Assembly: GCF_001553345.1 (NCBI RefSeq)
Contig: NZ_KQ960767.1
Span: 104,068-168,067, forward strand
DNA: 64,000 nucleotides
Reading direction: 5' to 3'
From: Veillonella sp. DNF00869
GTDB taxonomy: Bacteria; Bacillota; Negativicutes; Veillonellales; Veillonellaceae
Position 1 is the stretch's first letter. Each line of letters begins with the position of its first letter. Of this stretch, positions 34,364-42,169 are shown one piece after another. The notes below the pieces were generated by a model. The model made no database searches. It was not told the origin of the DNA and worked only from the letters and a program-made list of their open reading frames with translations. The position numbers and the translations under genes were made by a program.

Positions 34364-34398
34364 TTGTTAATTATTTGTTGACGTGAGGATGTGATATC

Positions 34399-34623
34399 AT
34401 GGCAGGAACTAATTCAAAAGCTCAAGCACAACAAAATGGTAACGGTAAATTCGTTCGTGAAGTGCGATCTGAGCTCAAGAAAGTAGTCTGGCCTACAAAA
34501 AAAGAGCTTGTGAACTATACGATTGCCGTATTTATAGCAGTAATTTTAATTTCTGTTATTATTGGTATCGTTGACACAGTATTTGCAGAACTTTTTAAGT
34601 TGTTAAAGAGTGCTGTAAAGTAG
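34399..34623 (+). CDS. secE: Preprotein translocase subunit SecE
   Basis: The 74-residue protein has a polar N-terminus, the conserved amphipathic segment FVREVRSELKKVVWPTKKEL and one membrane helix (IAVFIAVILISVIIGIVDTV). It clamps the SecY channel. It is the short single-helix form usual outside Proteobacteria, located between rpmG and nusG. Start follows GAGGAT. Likely in the same transcript as both neighbours. Confidence 0.95.
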   Translation: MAGTNSKAQAQQNGNGKFVREVRSELKKVVWPTKKELVNYTIAVFIAVILISVIIGIVDTVFAELFKLLKSAVK

Positions 34624-34635
34624 GAGGCTTTTTTA

Positions 34636-35172
34636 ATGGGAACAGATAAAAAGTGGTATGTCTTACATACTTACTCAGGCTACGAAAATAAAGTTAAAAC
34701 CACTTTGGAGTTGAAAGTTCAAGCTATGGGAATGGAAGATGTGATTTCACGCATCTTAATTCCAATGGAAGATGAAATCGACGAAAAAGATGGCGTAAAA
34801 AAAGTAGTAAAACGCAAAGTCTTTCCAGGCTATGTGCTGGTAGAAATGGAAGTAAATGACGAATCTTGGTATGTGGTGCGTAATACACCAGGTGTTACAG
34901 GATTTGTTGGTTCTGTAACAAAACCAGTGCCACTATCTGATTCTGAAGTAGCCTATATCTTGAAGTCTCAAGGTTTGGATCAAGAACCAGTACAAACTCT
35001 TGATGTTGAAGTAGGAGAAACTGTCCGAATTACATCCGGTGCCTTTGAAGATAGAACAGGCGTTATTACTGAAATCAATCACGATCATGCAAAACTACGT
35101 TTAAATGTAGAGATGTTTAATCGTGAAACCCCAGTAGAGGTAGAATATTCTCAAGTTGAGAAAATTCTTTAA
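34636..35172 (+). CDS. nusG: Transcription termination/antitermination protein NusG
   Basis: The 178-residue protein shows the NGN domain (KWYVLHTYSGYENKV; VFPGYVLVEMEVNDESWYVVRNTPGVTGFVG) and a C-terminal KOW domain (VEVGETVRITSGAFEDRTGVI). It binds RNA polymerase and affects pausing, Rho and ribosome coupling. Start follows AGGAGG. Its stop is followed by a 105-nt structured leader before rplK. Confidence 0.96.
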   Translation: MGTDKKWYVLHTYSGYENKVKTTLELKVQAMGMEDVISRILIPMEDEIDEKDGVKKVVKRKVFPGYVLVEMEVNDESWYVVRNTPGVTGFVGSVTKPVPLSDSEVAYILKSQGLDQEPVQTLDVEVGETVRITSGAFEDRTGVITEINHDHAKLRLNVEMFNRETPVEVEYSQVEKIL

Positions 35173-35195
35173 TATATTATATAACTCTAACCTTT

Positions 35196-35277
35196 TTAGG
35201 CAGCCGGGAGGTTGCCAGTGGGAGGGGCAATTTCGCTCCGTTACCACCACATTTTGACGCAAGGAGGTGTAATCACC
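35196..35277 (+). promoter_or_regulatory. rplK leader RNA with GTGGGAGG...CCGTTACCAC motif
   Basis: A small hairpin (GGCAGCC...GGTTGCC) precedes GTGGGAGG (35218-35225) and CCGTTACCAC (35238-35247), which pair GTGG/CCAC. The same motif recurs before rplA at 35733. Likely an L1-type autoregulatory site, by analogy with L1 control of the rplKA operon. Confidence 0.45.
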
Positions 35278-35703
35278 ATGGCTAAAAAAGTTAGTAAAGT
35301 TGTGAAATTACAGTGCGAGGCTGGTAAAGCGAGTCCAGCGCCACCGATTGGTCCAGCTTTGGGTCAAGCAGGTGTTAACATCATGGGCTTCGTTAAAGAA
35401 TTTAACGAAAGAACAGCTCAACAAGCTGGTCTTATCATCCCAGTTGTTATTACTGTATACGAAGATAGAAGCTTCACTTTCATCACAAAAACTCCACCAG
35501 CTGCAGTTTTATTGAAAAAAGCAGCAGGTATCCCAAAAGGATCTGGAGTACCTAACCGTGATAAAGTAGCTAAAGTTGGTCGCGATAAAGTTCGTGAAAT
35601 CGCTGAACTTAAAATGCCTGACTTAAATGCTAACACTGTTGAGCAAGCTATGCGTATGGTAGAAGGTACTGCACGCAGCATGGGCATTGAAATCGTTGAT
35701 TAA
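35278..35703 (+). CDS. rplK: 50S ribosomal protein L11
   Basis: The start at 35278 follows AAGGAGGTG; an earlier frame start lies within the leader motif. The 141-residue protein has the N-terminal [28 protein letters not shown] signature and the RNA-binding C-terminal domain ([23 protein letters not shown]). L11 forms the GTPase-associated centre with L10-L7/L12, encoded just downstream. Confidence 0.97.
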   Translation: MAKKVSKVVKLQCEAGKASPAPPIGPALGQAGVNIMGFVKEFNERTAQQAGLIIPVVITVYEDRSFTFITKTPPAAVLLKKAAGIPKGSGVPNRDKVAKVGRDKVREIAELKMPDLNANTVEQAMRMVEGTARSMGIEIVD

Positions 35704-35732
35704 TTAGCGTACGGTATGTGACTCACATATCG

Positions 35733-35760
35733 GTGGGAGGGACATCCCGTTACACCACAT
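35733..35760 (+). promoter_or_regulatory. rplA leader motif, second copy of GTGGGAGG...CCGTTACACCAC
   Basis: GTGGGAGG (35733-35740), GGGA-CAT-CCC (inner hairpin) and CCGTTACACCAC (35747-35758). It is a shorter version of the rplK leader hairpin, ending just before the rplA ribosome site. Confidence 0.45.
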
Positions 35761-35774
35761 AAGGAGGAATAAAA

Positions 35775-36485
35775 ATGGCAAAAGTAGGTAAGAAATATGC
35801 TGAAGCAGTAAAACTTATCGAAGCAGATAAATTCTACGAACCAGTAGAAGGTATTGAATTAGTTAAGAAAACTGCCACTGCAAAATTCGACGAAACAATC
35901 GAAATCGCTTTCAATTTGAACGTCGATCCTAAATACGCTGATCAACAAGTTCGTGGTGCCGTTGTATTACCACATGGTACAGGTAAAACTCAACGCGTAC
36001 TCGTATTTGCGAAAGGCGACAAAATTAAAGAAGCTGAGGATGCTGGCGCAGATATCGTTGGTTCCGAAGAATTAGTAGCAAAAGTACAAGGTGGTTTCAG
36101 CGACTTCGACGTTGTTGTAGCTACTCCTGACATGATGGGCCAAGTTGGTCGTTTAGGTAAAATTTTAGGTCCTAAAGGCTTAATGCCAAACCCTAAAGTT
36201 GGTACTGTAACACCTGACGTAGCTCGTGCTGTTAGCGAAATTAAAGCAGGTAAAATCGAATACCGTACAGACAAAGCTGGTATCATTGCATGTCCTATCG
36301 GTAAAGCATCTTTCGATGATGCGAAATTACTTGACAATTTCCGTACAATCGTTGATACTATTGTTAAAGCTAAACCTGCAGCAGCTAAAGGTCAATACAT
36401 TAAAACTGTGACACTTAGCTCTACTATGGGTCCTGGCGTTCCTATGAACGTGTTTAAATTAACAAGCACTAGCAAGGAACAATAA
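35775..36485 (+). CDS. rplA: 50S ribosomal protein L1
   Basis: The 236-residue protein has the family pattern: [41 protein letters not shown] and the signature loop [17 protein letters not shown]. It forms the L1 stalk that moves tRNA out of the E site and, in many bacteria, represses its own operon by binding leader RNA. Start follows AAGGAGGA. Confidence 0.97.
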   Translation: MAKVGKKYAEAVKLIEADKFYEPVEGIELVKKTATAKFDETIEIAFNLNVDPKYADQQVRGAVVLPHGTGKTQRVLVFAKGDKIKEAEDAGADIVGSEELVAKVQGGFSDFDVVVATPDMMGQVGRLGKILGPKGLMPNPKVGTVTPDVARAVSEIKAGKIEYRTDKAGIIACPIGKASFDDAKLLDNFRTIVDTIVKAKPAAAKGQYIKTVTLSSTMGPGVPMNVFKLTSTSKEQ

Positions 36486-36494
36486 TTATATATG

Positions 36495-36640
36495 TTCTCT
36501 TAGCTGTAGACGGCTGGCATCATTTGATTTAATGAGGAAACTCGCCCGCTGAGGCTGAATCCAATCTATTATGGAATGGTTCTCGACCTCAACGTCTTCG
36601 TTGAGGTCGTTTTTACGCTAAGATAGTACATAGAAAATCA
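36495..36640 (+). promoter_or_regulatory. L10 leader with attenuator hairpin
   Basis: The spacer between rplA and rplJ shows AGCTGTAGACGGCTGGC...CGCCCGCTGAGGC, resembling the ribosomal protein L10 leader that binds L10-L7/L12. A perfect terminator, GACCTCAACG (36585-36594) with CGTTGAGGTC (36599-36608), and T run follows. Binding of L10 would favour termination; this is known for the family, not shown here. Confidence 0.75.
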
Positions 36641-36666
36641 CCAAAAATCTACAAGGAGGTATTCTA

Positions 36667-37170
36667 ATGGCTGTCACTCAACAAAAACAAGCAGTTGTAG
36701 CTCAAATGAAAGAAACTCTTTCTGAAGCGAAAGGTGCTGTATTAGTTGGTTATAGCGGTTTGACTGTTGCTCAAGTAACAGATCTTCGTCGTAAATTCTT
36801 GGCTGAAGGTGTAGAATACAAAGTAATCAAAAATACTTTGACTCGCATCGCTGCTAACGAATTAGGTTACGAAGCTTTCTCTGAGCATTTAGAAGGTCCT
36901 ACTGCATTAGCAACTTCTAGCACAGACGCTGTAGCTCCAGCTCGTATTCTTGAAAACTTCATTAAAGACACAAAAACTGAAGCTTTAACTATTAAAGCTG
37001 GTATTGTGGAAGGTGAAGTTCTTGACGCTGCAAAAGTACAAGAAATTGCAAACTTGCCGAACCGCGAAGGTATGCTTTCCATGCTTCTTTCCGTGCTTCA
37101 AGCTCCAGTTCGCAATGTAGCTTACGCAGTAAAAGCTGTTGCGGAAGCAAAAGACGAAACTGTTGCATAA
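36667..37170 (+). CDS. rplJ: 50S ribosomal protein L10
   Basis: A 167-residue protein with the L10 core QKQAVVAQMKETLSEAKGAVLVGYSGLTVAQVTDLRR split by known features: VEYKVIKNTLTRIA and the C-terminal helix that recruits L7/L12 dimers (LLSVLQAPVRNVAYAVKAVAE). Start follows AAGGAGG. The gene follows a transcription attenuator and precedes rplL. Confidence 0.96.
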   Translation: MAVTQQKQAVVAQMKETLSEAKGAVLVGYSGLTVAQVTDLRRKFLAEGVEYKVIKNTLTRIAANELGYEAFSEHLEGPTALATSSTDAVAPARILENFIKDTKTEALTIKAGIVEGEVLDAAKVQEIANLPNREGMLSMLLSVLQAPVRNVAYAVKAVAEAKDETVA

Positions 37171-37222
37171 TAGCAACACAATTAACTAAGAAAACATATA
37201 TCAAAAATGGAGGATATCAATC

Positions 37223-37594
37223 ATGGCATTGAACATCGAAAACATCGTTGCTGAATTAGAAACTGCAACTATTTTAGAACTTAATGATCTTGTAAAAGCA
37301 ATTGAAGACAAATTCGGCGTAACTGCTGCTGCTCCTGTAGCTGTAGCTGCTGCTGGTGCTGCTGCTGGCGGTGCTGACGCTAAATCCGAATTCGACGTAA
37401 TTCTTAAAGACGCTGGTGCTTCCAAAATCAACGTAATCAAAGTTGTACGTGAAGCTACTGGTTTAGGCTTAAAAGAAGCTAAAGCTATCGTTGACGGCGC
37501 TCCTGCTGCTGTTAAAGAAGGCGTAGCTGCTGCTGACGCTGAAGCTTTAAAAGCTAAATTAGAAGAAGCTGGCGCATCTGTAGAATTGAAATAA
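37223..37594 (+). CDS. rplL: 50S ribosomal protein L7/L12
   Basis: A 123-residue acidic protein with an N-terminal dimer domain ([14 protein letters not shown]), Ala-Gly-rich hinge and the factor-binding C-terminal domain ([38 protein letters not shown]). It is the stalk protein that recruits translation GTPases. Start follows GGAGGA. It ends the operon in this window; a terminator follows and rpoB is not next. Confidence 0.97.
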   Translation: MALNIENIVAELETATILELNDLVKAIEDKFGVTAAAPVAVAAAGAAAGGADAKSEFDVILKDAGASKINVIKVVREATGLGLKEAKAIVDGAPAAVKEGVAAADAEALKAKLEEAGASVELK

Positions 37595-37610
37595 TTGATC
37601 CGCTAGTCAT

Positions 37611-37641
37611 GAGCCCCTTGAACACTTGTGTTTGAGGGGTT
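37611..37641 (+). terminator. Terminator after rplL
   Basis: CCCCTTGAACAC (37611-37622) pairs with GTGTTTGAGGGG (37625-37636), then TTTTC. Confidence 0.85.
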
Positions 37642-37943
37642 TTCTTTGCTTATAGTCCTTCTAATATCCCTGGTATGATAGGATAACGATTTTGTCTATA
37701 ATATAGGTAAAGAATATGATAAGATTATGGAATGCATCATGCGTATTAAAAATAGACACTTAAATATGTATGATGGAATCTATATCCATTTTATTCGATG
37801 TATGGTATACTAAATAAATATGATATAATCACAGAATCCATCGTGAAGACTGTAGGATACAACTGCTGTTGCATGGACGTACTGTATTCTTGATAGATAT
37901 TTTATATATAATGATAATAATGTTGATTAAGTAGAGGAATATT
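37642..37943. other. Intergenic region between rplL and yaaA
   Basis: No ORF or RNA gene is seen. It is A/T rich, with scattered GATGGAAT/ATTCCATC-like sequences (GAATGCATCATG, GATGGAATC, GAATCCATCG) and TATACT and TATAAT elements between about 37809 and 37830 that could serve as yaaA promoters. Confidence 0.4.
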
Positions 37944-38663
37944 ATGAAAATTATTATATCCCCTAGTAAAACAAAAGATATAAAAGGTACTCCGAGTGCA
38001 CCGAAGTTTGCACCGCATATGACGGAACAAATTATACAACATATGCAAAGTCTACCAAAGGAAACGATCGGTAAAGCCTTAAAATTAAAAGATACAGTCT
38101 TAGATGAAGTATATGATTTTTACCAACATTATGACAAAGAAGTAGAAGGTATGGCAGCGCTTAGCTATAACGGGCTATCTTTCAAAAATTTTGATTATGA
38201 TGGACTTTCAGAGGAAGGAAAAGCATTCGCTAATACCCATGTATGGATAGGGTCTGCCTTGTATGGCTTAGTAGCCCCTAACAGTGGTATCAAAGGATAT
38301 CGGCTGGATTTAATTGATCCTGTATTGAAAGAGGAAAAAACAAATCTCTATGCCTGGTGGCAACCTTTAGTGGATGCCGCTGTAGGTGAGGAAGATTGGA
38401 TACTCAATTTGGCATCTAAGGAATATTCTAAATGGATTAACCATCCTAAGATGGTAACCATAGAATTTTTAGAGCATCGTAATGGTGTGTGGAAGCAGCT
38501 TAGTACATCGTCAAAACAGATGCGTGGTTCATTGGCACATTATATCTGTGAACATCAAGTGACAGAACTTTCACAGTTACCAAAAGAATTAAAAGGATTT
38601 GTATTGGATCCATTGCCTACAGATATAGATGGGTCAATTATCATTGCCTATCGTAAGGAATAA
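37944..38663 (+). CDS. yaaA: Peroxide stress protein YaaA
   Basis: The 239-residue protein matches the YaaA/UPF0246 family: N-terminal IIISPSKTK, LSYNGLSFKNFDYDG, and a C-terminal GFVLDPLPTDIDGSIIIAYRKE-like end. YaaA limits free iron under hydrogen peroxide stress in E. coli and binds DNA. Start follows AGAGGA. The HydE-like gene starts 32 bases after its stop and may be cotranscribed. Confidence 0.9.
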   Translation: MKIIISPSKTKDIKGTPSAPKFAPHMTEQIIQHMQSLPKETIGKALKLKDTVLDEVYDFYQHYDKEVEGMAALSYNGLSFKNFDYDGLSEEGKAFANTHVWIGSALYGLVAPNSGIKGYRLDLIDPVLKEEKTNLYAWWQPLVDAAVGEEDWILNLASKEYSKWINHPKMVTIEFLEHRNGVWKQLSTSSKQMRGSLAHYICEHQVTELSQLPKELKGFVLDPLPTDIDGSIIIAYRKE

Positions 38664-38694
38664 TAAGTATTACATGTGTTCTAATAGAGGAAAT

Positions 38695-39807
38695 ATGACA
38701 GTAGATAGTATTTTACAAAAAGATCTCGTCGGTGACGAGTGGTTAACGGAAGAGGAACTACGATTCCTTATGACCATTACGGATGAGGAAGAATTACAAA
38801 AAATATATAAAAAAGCCTATGAGGTAAAAGCTGCTTACGTAGATAAGGTAGCCTATTACCGTGGACTCATTGAGTTTTCCAATCGTTGTATCAAAAACTG
38901 TTTATATTGTGGTATCCGTCATGAAAACAGCAAGACAGAACGATTTGATATGTCTCGTGATGACGTATTAAAAATGGCACAATGGGCCTACGACCATGAG
39001 TATGGCTCTTTAACATTACAGTCCGGAGAACGTACGGATGATGCCTTTGTAGATTATGTGGTGGATTTAATTCGCGATATTAAAAAGTTAAGCAACAATG
39101 AGCTAGGCATCACCATGTGTGTAGGGGAGCAATCGGAAGAAGCATACCGACGTATGCGTGAAGCAGGTGCGGACCGGTATCTTCTTCGCATTGAAACGAC
39201 GAATAAAGACTTATTTGAGATGATCCATCCAAAGGATGCCTTACACTCCTTTGAGACACGTGTGAATTGCTTGAAATCTTTGCGCAAGGTAGGATTTCAA
39301 GTCGGTACCGGTGTTATGATTGGTTTACCTGGACAAACACTAGATGATCTTGTCAACGACATTTTATTCTATCGTGATATGGATATCGATATGATTGGTA
39401 TGGGACCGTATGTGGTACATCATGATACTCCTCTAGGGCAACGTGCTTTGGAGTTAGGCATAGACTCACAAGAGGGTAAACTAGAGCGGGTGCAGTTAGG
39501 ATTAAAAATGATTGCCTTAACACGTCTATTCTTAAAAGATGTTAATATTGCAGCTACCACAGCATTGCAAGCTTTAGACAAACTAGGTCGTGAAAAAGGA
39601 TTGGCGGCTGGAGCGAATATCTTAATGCCTATCATTACAGTACCAGAGCATCGTGCGAAGTATTTATTATATGATAATAAGCCATGTGTGGATGATAATG
39701 CAGACCAATGTAAAGAGTGTTTAACTCGTCGAGTGATGTCTATTGGTGATCGTGTAGGTTGGAAACAGCAAGGTAATTCACAACATTATAAAAAACGAAT
39801 TCGATAA
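38695..39807 (+). CDS. hydE: HydE-like radical SAM maturase
   Basis: The start at 38695 follows AGAGGAAA; two upstream in-frame starts lack sites. The 370-residue TIM-barrel protein has the radical SAM motif CIKNCLYC (CX3CX2C), preceded by YYRGLIEFSNR as in HydE. A second C-terminal cysteine set, CVDDNADQCKEC, has the C-x7-C-x2-C spacing of HydE that binds a second Fe-S cluster. HydE helps build the dithiomethylamine-containing subcluster of [FeFe] hydrogenase. No hydrogenase, HydF or HydG gene is in this window. PylB-like proteins are the main alternative. Confidence 0.85.
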   Translation: MTVDSILQKDLVGDEWLTEEELRFLMTITDEEELQKIYKKAYEVKAAYVDKVAYYRGLIEFSNRCIKNCLYCGIRHENSKTERFDMSRDDVLKMAQWAYDHEYGSLTLQSGERTDDAFVDYVVDLIRDIKKLSNNELGITMCVGEQSEEAYRRMREAGADRYLLRIETTNKDLFEMIHPKDALHSFETRVNCLKSLRKVGFQVGTGVMIGLPGQTLDDLVNDILFYRDMDIDMIGMGPYVVHHDTPLGQRALELGIDSQEGKLERVQLGLKMIALTRLFLKDVNIAATTALQALDKLGREKGLAAGANILMPIITVPEHRAKYLLYDNKPCVDDNADQCKECLTRRVMSIGDRVGWKQQGNSQHYKKRIR

Positions 39808-39825
39808 TTTTATGTGAGGTGACTG

Positions 39826-40392
39826 ATGAATTTATTAAATGAAATATTACGACATAATCGAGAATTTCTAGACAGTACGACCAAAGAACATGGGGATGAG
39901 CCACCAACAGTAAGTAAGGTGCCAACTCGTGAAATTGCGATTTTGACGTGTATGGATACGAGATTAGTAAACTTTATGGAGCAGGCTCTCGGCATTGAAC
40001 GGGGTCATGCAAAGGTGATTAAATCGGCGGGTAACTCCATTTCAGGTATGTTTGATAGCGTGGTACGTAGTTTGTTAGTTTGCATCTATGAGCTAGGAGT
40101 ATCTGAAATTTTTGTGATCGGTCATTATGAGTGCGGTATGGCGAAAACTACTTCTGAAAGTTTGACTACAGCCATGTTGTCGCGTGGTGTAGCACCTGAG
40201 GCGATTCAAATGGTGCGTCACGAATTAGAGCATTGGGCCGATGGATTTTCTCACCCAGTAGATAATGTACAAGAAACGGTGAGCATGCTTCGAATGAATC
40301 CGTTGATACCCAAAGATGTGGCAGTTCATGGATTAATGATGCATCCAAATTCTGGAGAAGTAGAAGTTGTAGAAGTTGGCTATGAACTTTAA
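39826..40392 (+). CDS. Beta-carbonic anhydrase
   Basis: Interconverts CO2 and bicarbonate with a zinc centre. The 188-residue protein carries the zinc ligands and activating pair C42-M-D44-T-R46 and H100-Y-E-C103, in ILTCMDTRL and GHYECGM. It is the short beta-class form common in Firmicutes. Start follows GAGGTGA. It is 18 bases after hydE, so it is possibly cotranscribed. Bicarbonate supply for carboxylations is the likely role. Confidence 0.9.
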   Translation: MNLLNEILRHNREFLDSTTKEHGDEPPTVSKVPTREIAILTCMDTRLVNFMEQALGIERGHAKVIKSAGNSISGMFDSVVRSLLVCIYELGVSEIFVIGHYECGMAKTTSESLTTAMLSRGVAPEAIQMVRHELEHWADGFSHPVDNVQETVSMLRMNPLIPKDVAVHGLMMHPNSGEVEVVEVGYEL

Positions 40393-40399
40393 AAAAGAA

Positions 40400-40429
40400 T
40401 TGACAAATTGAATCTTTCTATGGTATTCT
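40400..40429 (+). promoter_or_regulatory. Promoter of tRNA-Ser
   Basis: TTGACA (40400-40405), 18-bp spacer ending in TGG, TATTCT (40424-40429). Confidence 0.7.
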
Positions 40430-40442
40430 TAGTAAGTATCAT

Positions 40443-40533
40443 GGAGGATTACTCAAGAGGCTGAAGAGGACGGTTTGCTAAATCGTTAGGTCGGGTTACC
40501 GGCGCTAGGGTTCGAATCCCTAATCCTCCGCCA
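40443..40533 (+). tRNA. tRNA-Ser (anticodon GCT)
   Basis: A 91-nt class II tRNA with acceptor GGAGGAT/ATCCTCC, long variable arm (TCGGGTTACCGGC region), anticodon loop TTT-GCT-AAA reading AGC/AGU, T-arm GGTTCGAATCC, discriminator G and encoded CCA. Confidence 0.93.
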
Positions 40534-40542
40534 CAGGACAAG

Positions 40543-40574
40543 AGCACATATGTTATACATGTGTGCTTTTTGTT
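40543..40574 (+). terminator. Terminator of tRNA-Ser
   Basis: AGCACA...TGTGCT stem with inner ATG/CAT, then TTTTTGTTTT. Confidence 0.8.
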
Positions 40575-40813
40575 TTCTATTTTATCAAAAATCGTCAAAT
40601 AAACGTCAAAAAGTTATATCTAATATGCTTGTTAGTTATCATTAAATTTGATTTAATAAAAATACTATAAAAAGTATTATAAAAAATAGTTTATGAGATA
40701 ATAACTATCTGTCATTTCACAAATGTTTTGGACTCTTGTATACTACAGACATGCAATAAGAGTACACTTAACTGGAAGAGTAGAGTGTTATGACAAGGAA
40801 GGAAGTAACTAAT

Positions 40814-40984
40814 ATGAGTTTAGTAACAGCATGGATAGAAAATTTAAAAAAACATCGTTTAGAAGCATGTGAAGCAAGTCAATGTAAAGATAATAGCATT
40901 AAAGGCTGGCCACATCCTTGGACTTCTGAATTACAAGATGAAGAAGTTGTAGAAGTGTTTGTAGCAGAATGCTGCAGCCATTAA
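40814..40984 (+). CDS. Hypothetical small protein, 56 aa
   Basis: The start at 40814 follows AGGAAGGAAGT; an ATG at 40790 is possible but has no site. The peptide has a Trp- and Cys-containing centre (EACEASQCKDNSIKGWPHPW) and ends VFVAECCSH. Two cysteines early and a terminal Cys-Cys-x-His could bind metal. No homologue is recognised. It is preceded by about 280 bp of A/T-rich sequence after tRNA-Ser and followed by a terminator, so it looks like an independent small gene. Confidence 0.55.
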   Translation: MSLVTAWIENLKKHRLEACEASQCKDNSIKGWPHPWTSELQDEEVVEVFVAECCSH

Positions 40985-41031
40985 TTTAGCGTACTTTCCC
41001 TTTATATAGAGGACTCCAACAAGAAGCACAA

Positions 41032-41066
41032 AAAACCACGGTGAAGGAAGACACCGTGGTTTTTTG
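41032..41066. terminator. Bidirectional terminator
   Basis: AAAACCACGGTG (41032-41043) pairs perfectly with CACCGTGGTTTT (41052-41063), T runs on both strands. Confidence 0.88.
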
Positions 41067-41162
41067 TTGCTTATGTTAGAAACTGAGTATCCTTTAGTTA
41101 AAAGGTTTAAATCAGAAGTCTTATTTGATGATTACCTGTCGTGTATATGTGAGATGTAACCC

Positions 41163-41822
41163 TTACTCTTCAGATATATTTGTGGTATAGGGCAATTCTA
41201 CCATACGAACATCTTGCAATTGCCAAGTTAAGTTACCACCAGTTAGATTCGTCAAATCAGCTTCTAAGGAGGTCACAGCTTCTGGTTCTACATAGATTTC
41301 AATAGATACTAGATCTGTAAACGATGCTGTATAGTGAAGCCCTAGAGTTTGTAGTTGGCGCTCTATGGCTCCAAAGTTAGAATAATCTATGGAGATAGTC
41401 ACAATTTGGCGAGGTGCAATAAGTAGTTTAGCCCCTTCTTGGACAGCCTTAGCTGCACTATGAGAGTACGCACGAATGAGTCCTCCTGCACCTAACTTAA
41501 TACCTCCGAAATAACGAGTAACCACGACAGCTACATTTGTAATGCCTGTTTTTTTTAATACTTCTAGCATCGGCTTTCCTGCCGTCCCTGAGGGCTCTCC
41601 ATTGTCAGAGGAACGCTGTTGTTCTTGGCGAGGGCCGATAGCATAGGCGGTGCAGTTGTGAGTAGCATCCCAAAATTCTTTGGATATACGTTGGATAAAT
41701 GTTTGTGCTTCTGCTTCAGTAGTAACAGGAGCGATAGTAGAAATGAAACGTGACTTTTCGATAATATATTCAGTTCTAAACTCATTGGCTATAGTGATAT
41801 AAGATTGGGGGATATCTGACAT
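41163..41822 (-). CDS. YigZ/IMPACT family protein
   Basis: The 219-residue protein matches the UPF0029/YigZ family: ARF-like SRFISTIAPVTTEAEAQTFI, then HNCTAYAIG, SDNGEPSGTAGKPMLEVL and VVVTRYFGGIKLGAGGLIRAYS, with a C-terminal ferredoxin-like domain. Bacterial YigZ function is uncertain; related IMPACT proteins act on translation control. The ATG follows CAGGAG. It is monocistronic on the minus strand. Confidence 0.92.
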   Translation of the reverse strand: MSDIPQSYITIANEFRTEYIIEKSRFISTIAPVTTEAEAQTFIQRISKEFWDATHNCTAYAIGPRQEQQRSSDNGEPSGTAGKPMLEVLKKTGITNVAVVVTRYFGGIKLGAGGLIRAYSHSAAKAVQEGAKLLIAPRQIVTISIDYSNFGAIERQLQTLGLHYTASFTDLVSIEIYVEPEAVTSLEADLTNLTGGNLTWQLQDVRMVELPYTTNISEE

Positions 41823-42169
41823 AGAAACTCCTGTATATGAATAATAAATATTAGTTTACAATCCTTGTGTATCTATAGTATAACATAAGTTAGTGGAACA
41901 CTGTTGCTATACGAAATATAGAGTGTTAGATCTGTATAATCGGACAGCGTAACACGGACAGGATACAATAGTTTGTGTAAATACGGTGGGTTAGACAATC
42001 GATAGCTATCAAATCGGTGTAAGCCACATACTGCAAGATTTGTATAAGAAATATACTGTTAAATTTGTATAGGGTATATACTATGAAAAAGGTTGGATAT
42101 ATGTTAATATATTCATAGTAATAAATATAGGTATCTTTCATATAGAACTATGTATCATTAGGAGGAATC
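41823..42169. other. Intergenic region between yigZ and copA
   Basis: No gene is seen. The 347 bp hold several TATACT/TATAAT-like elements (for example TATACT near 42068-42080) that could drive copA, and the yigZ promoter on the other strand. No clear CopY (TACAnnTGTA) or CsoR operator was recognised. Confidence 0.4.
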
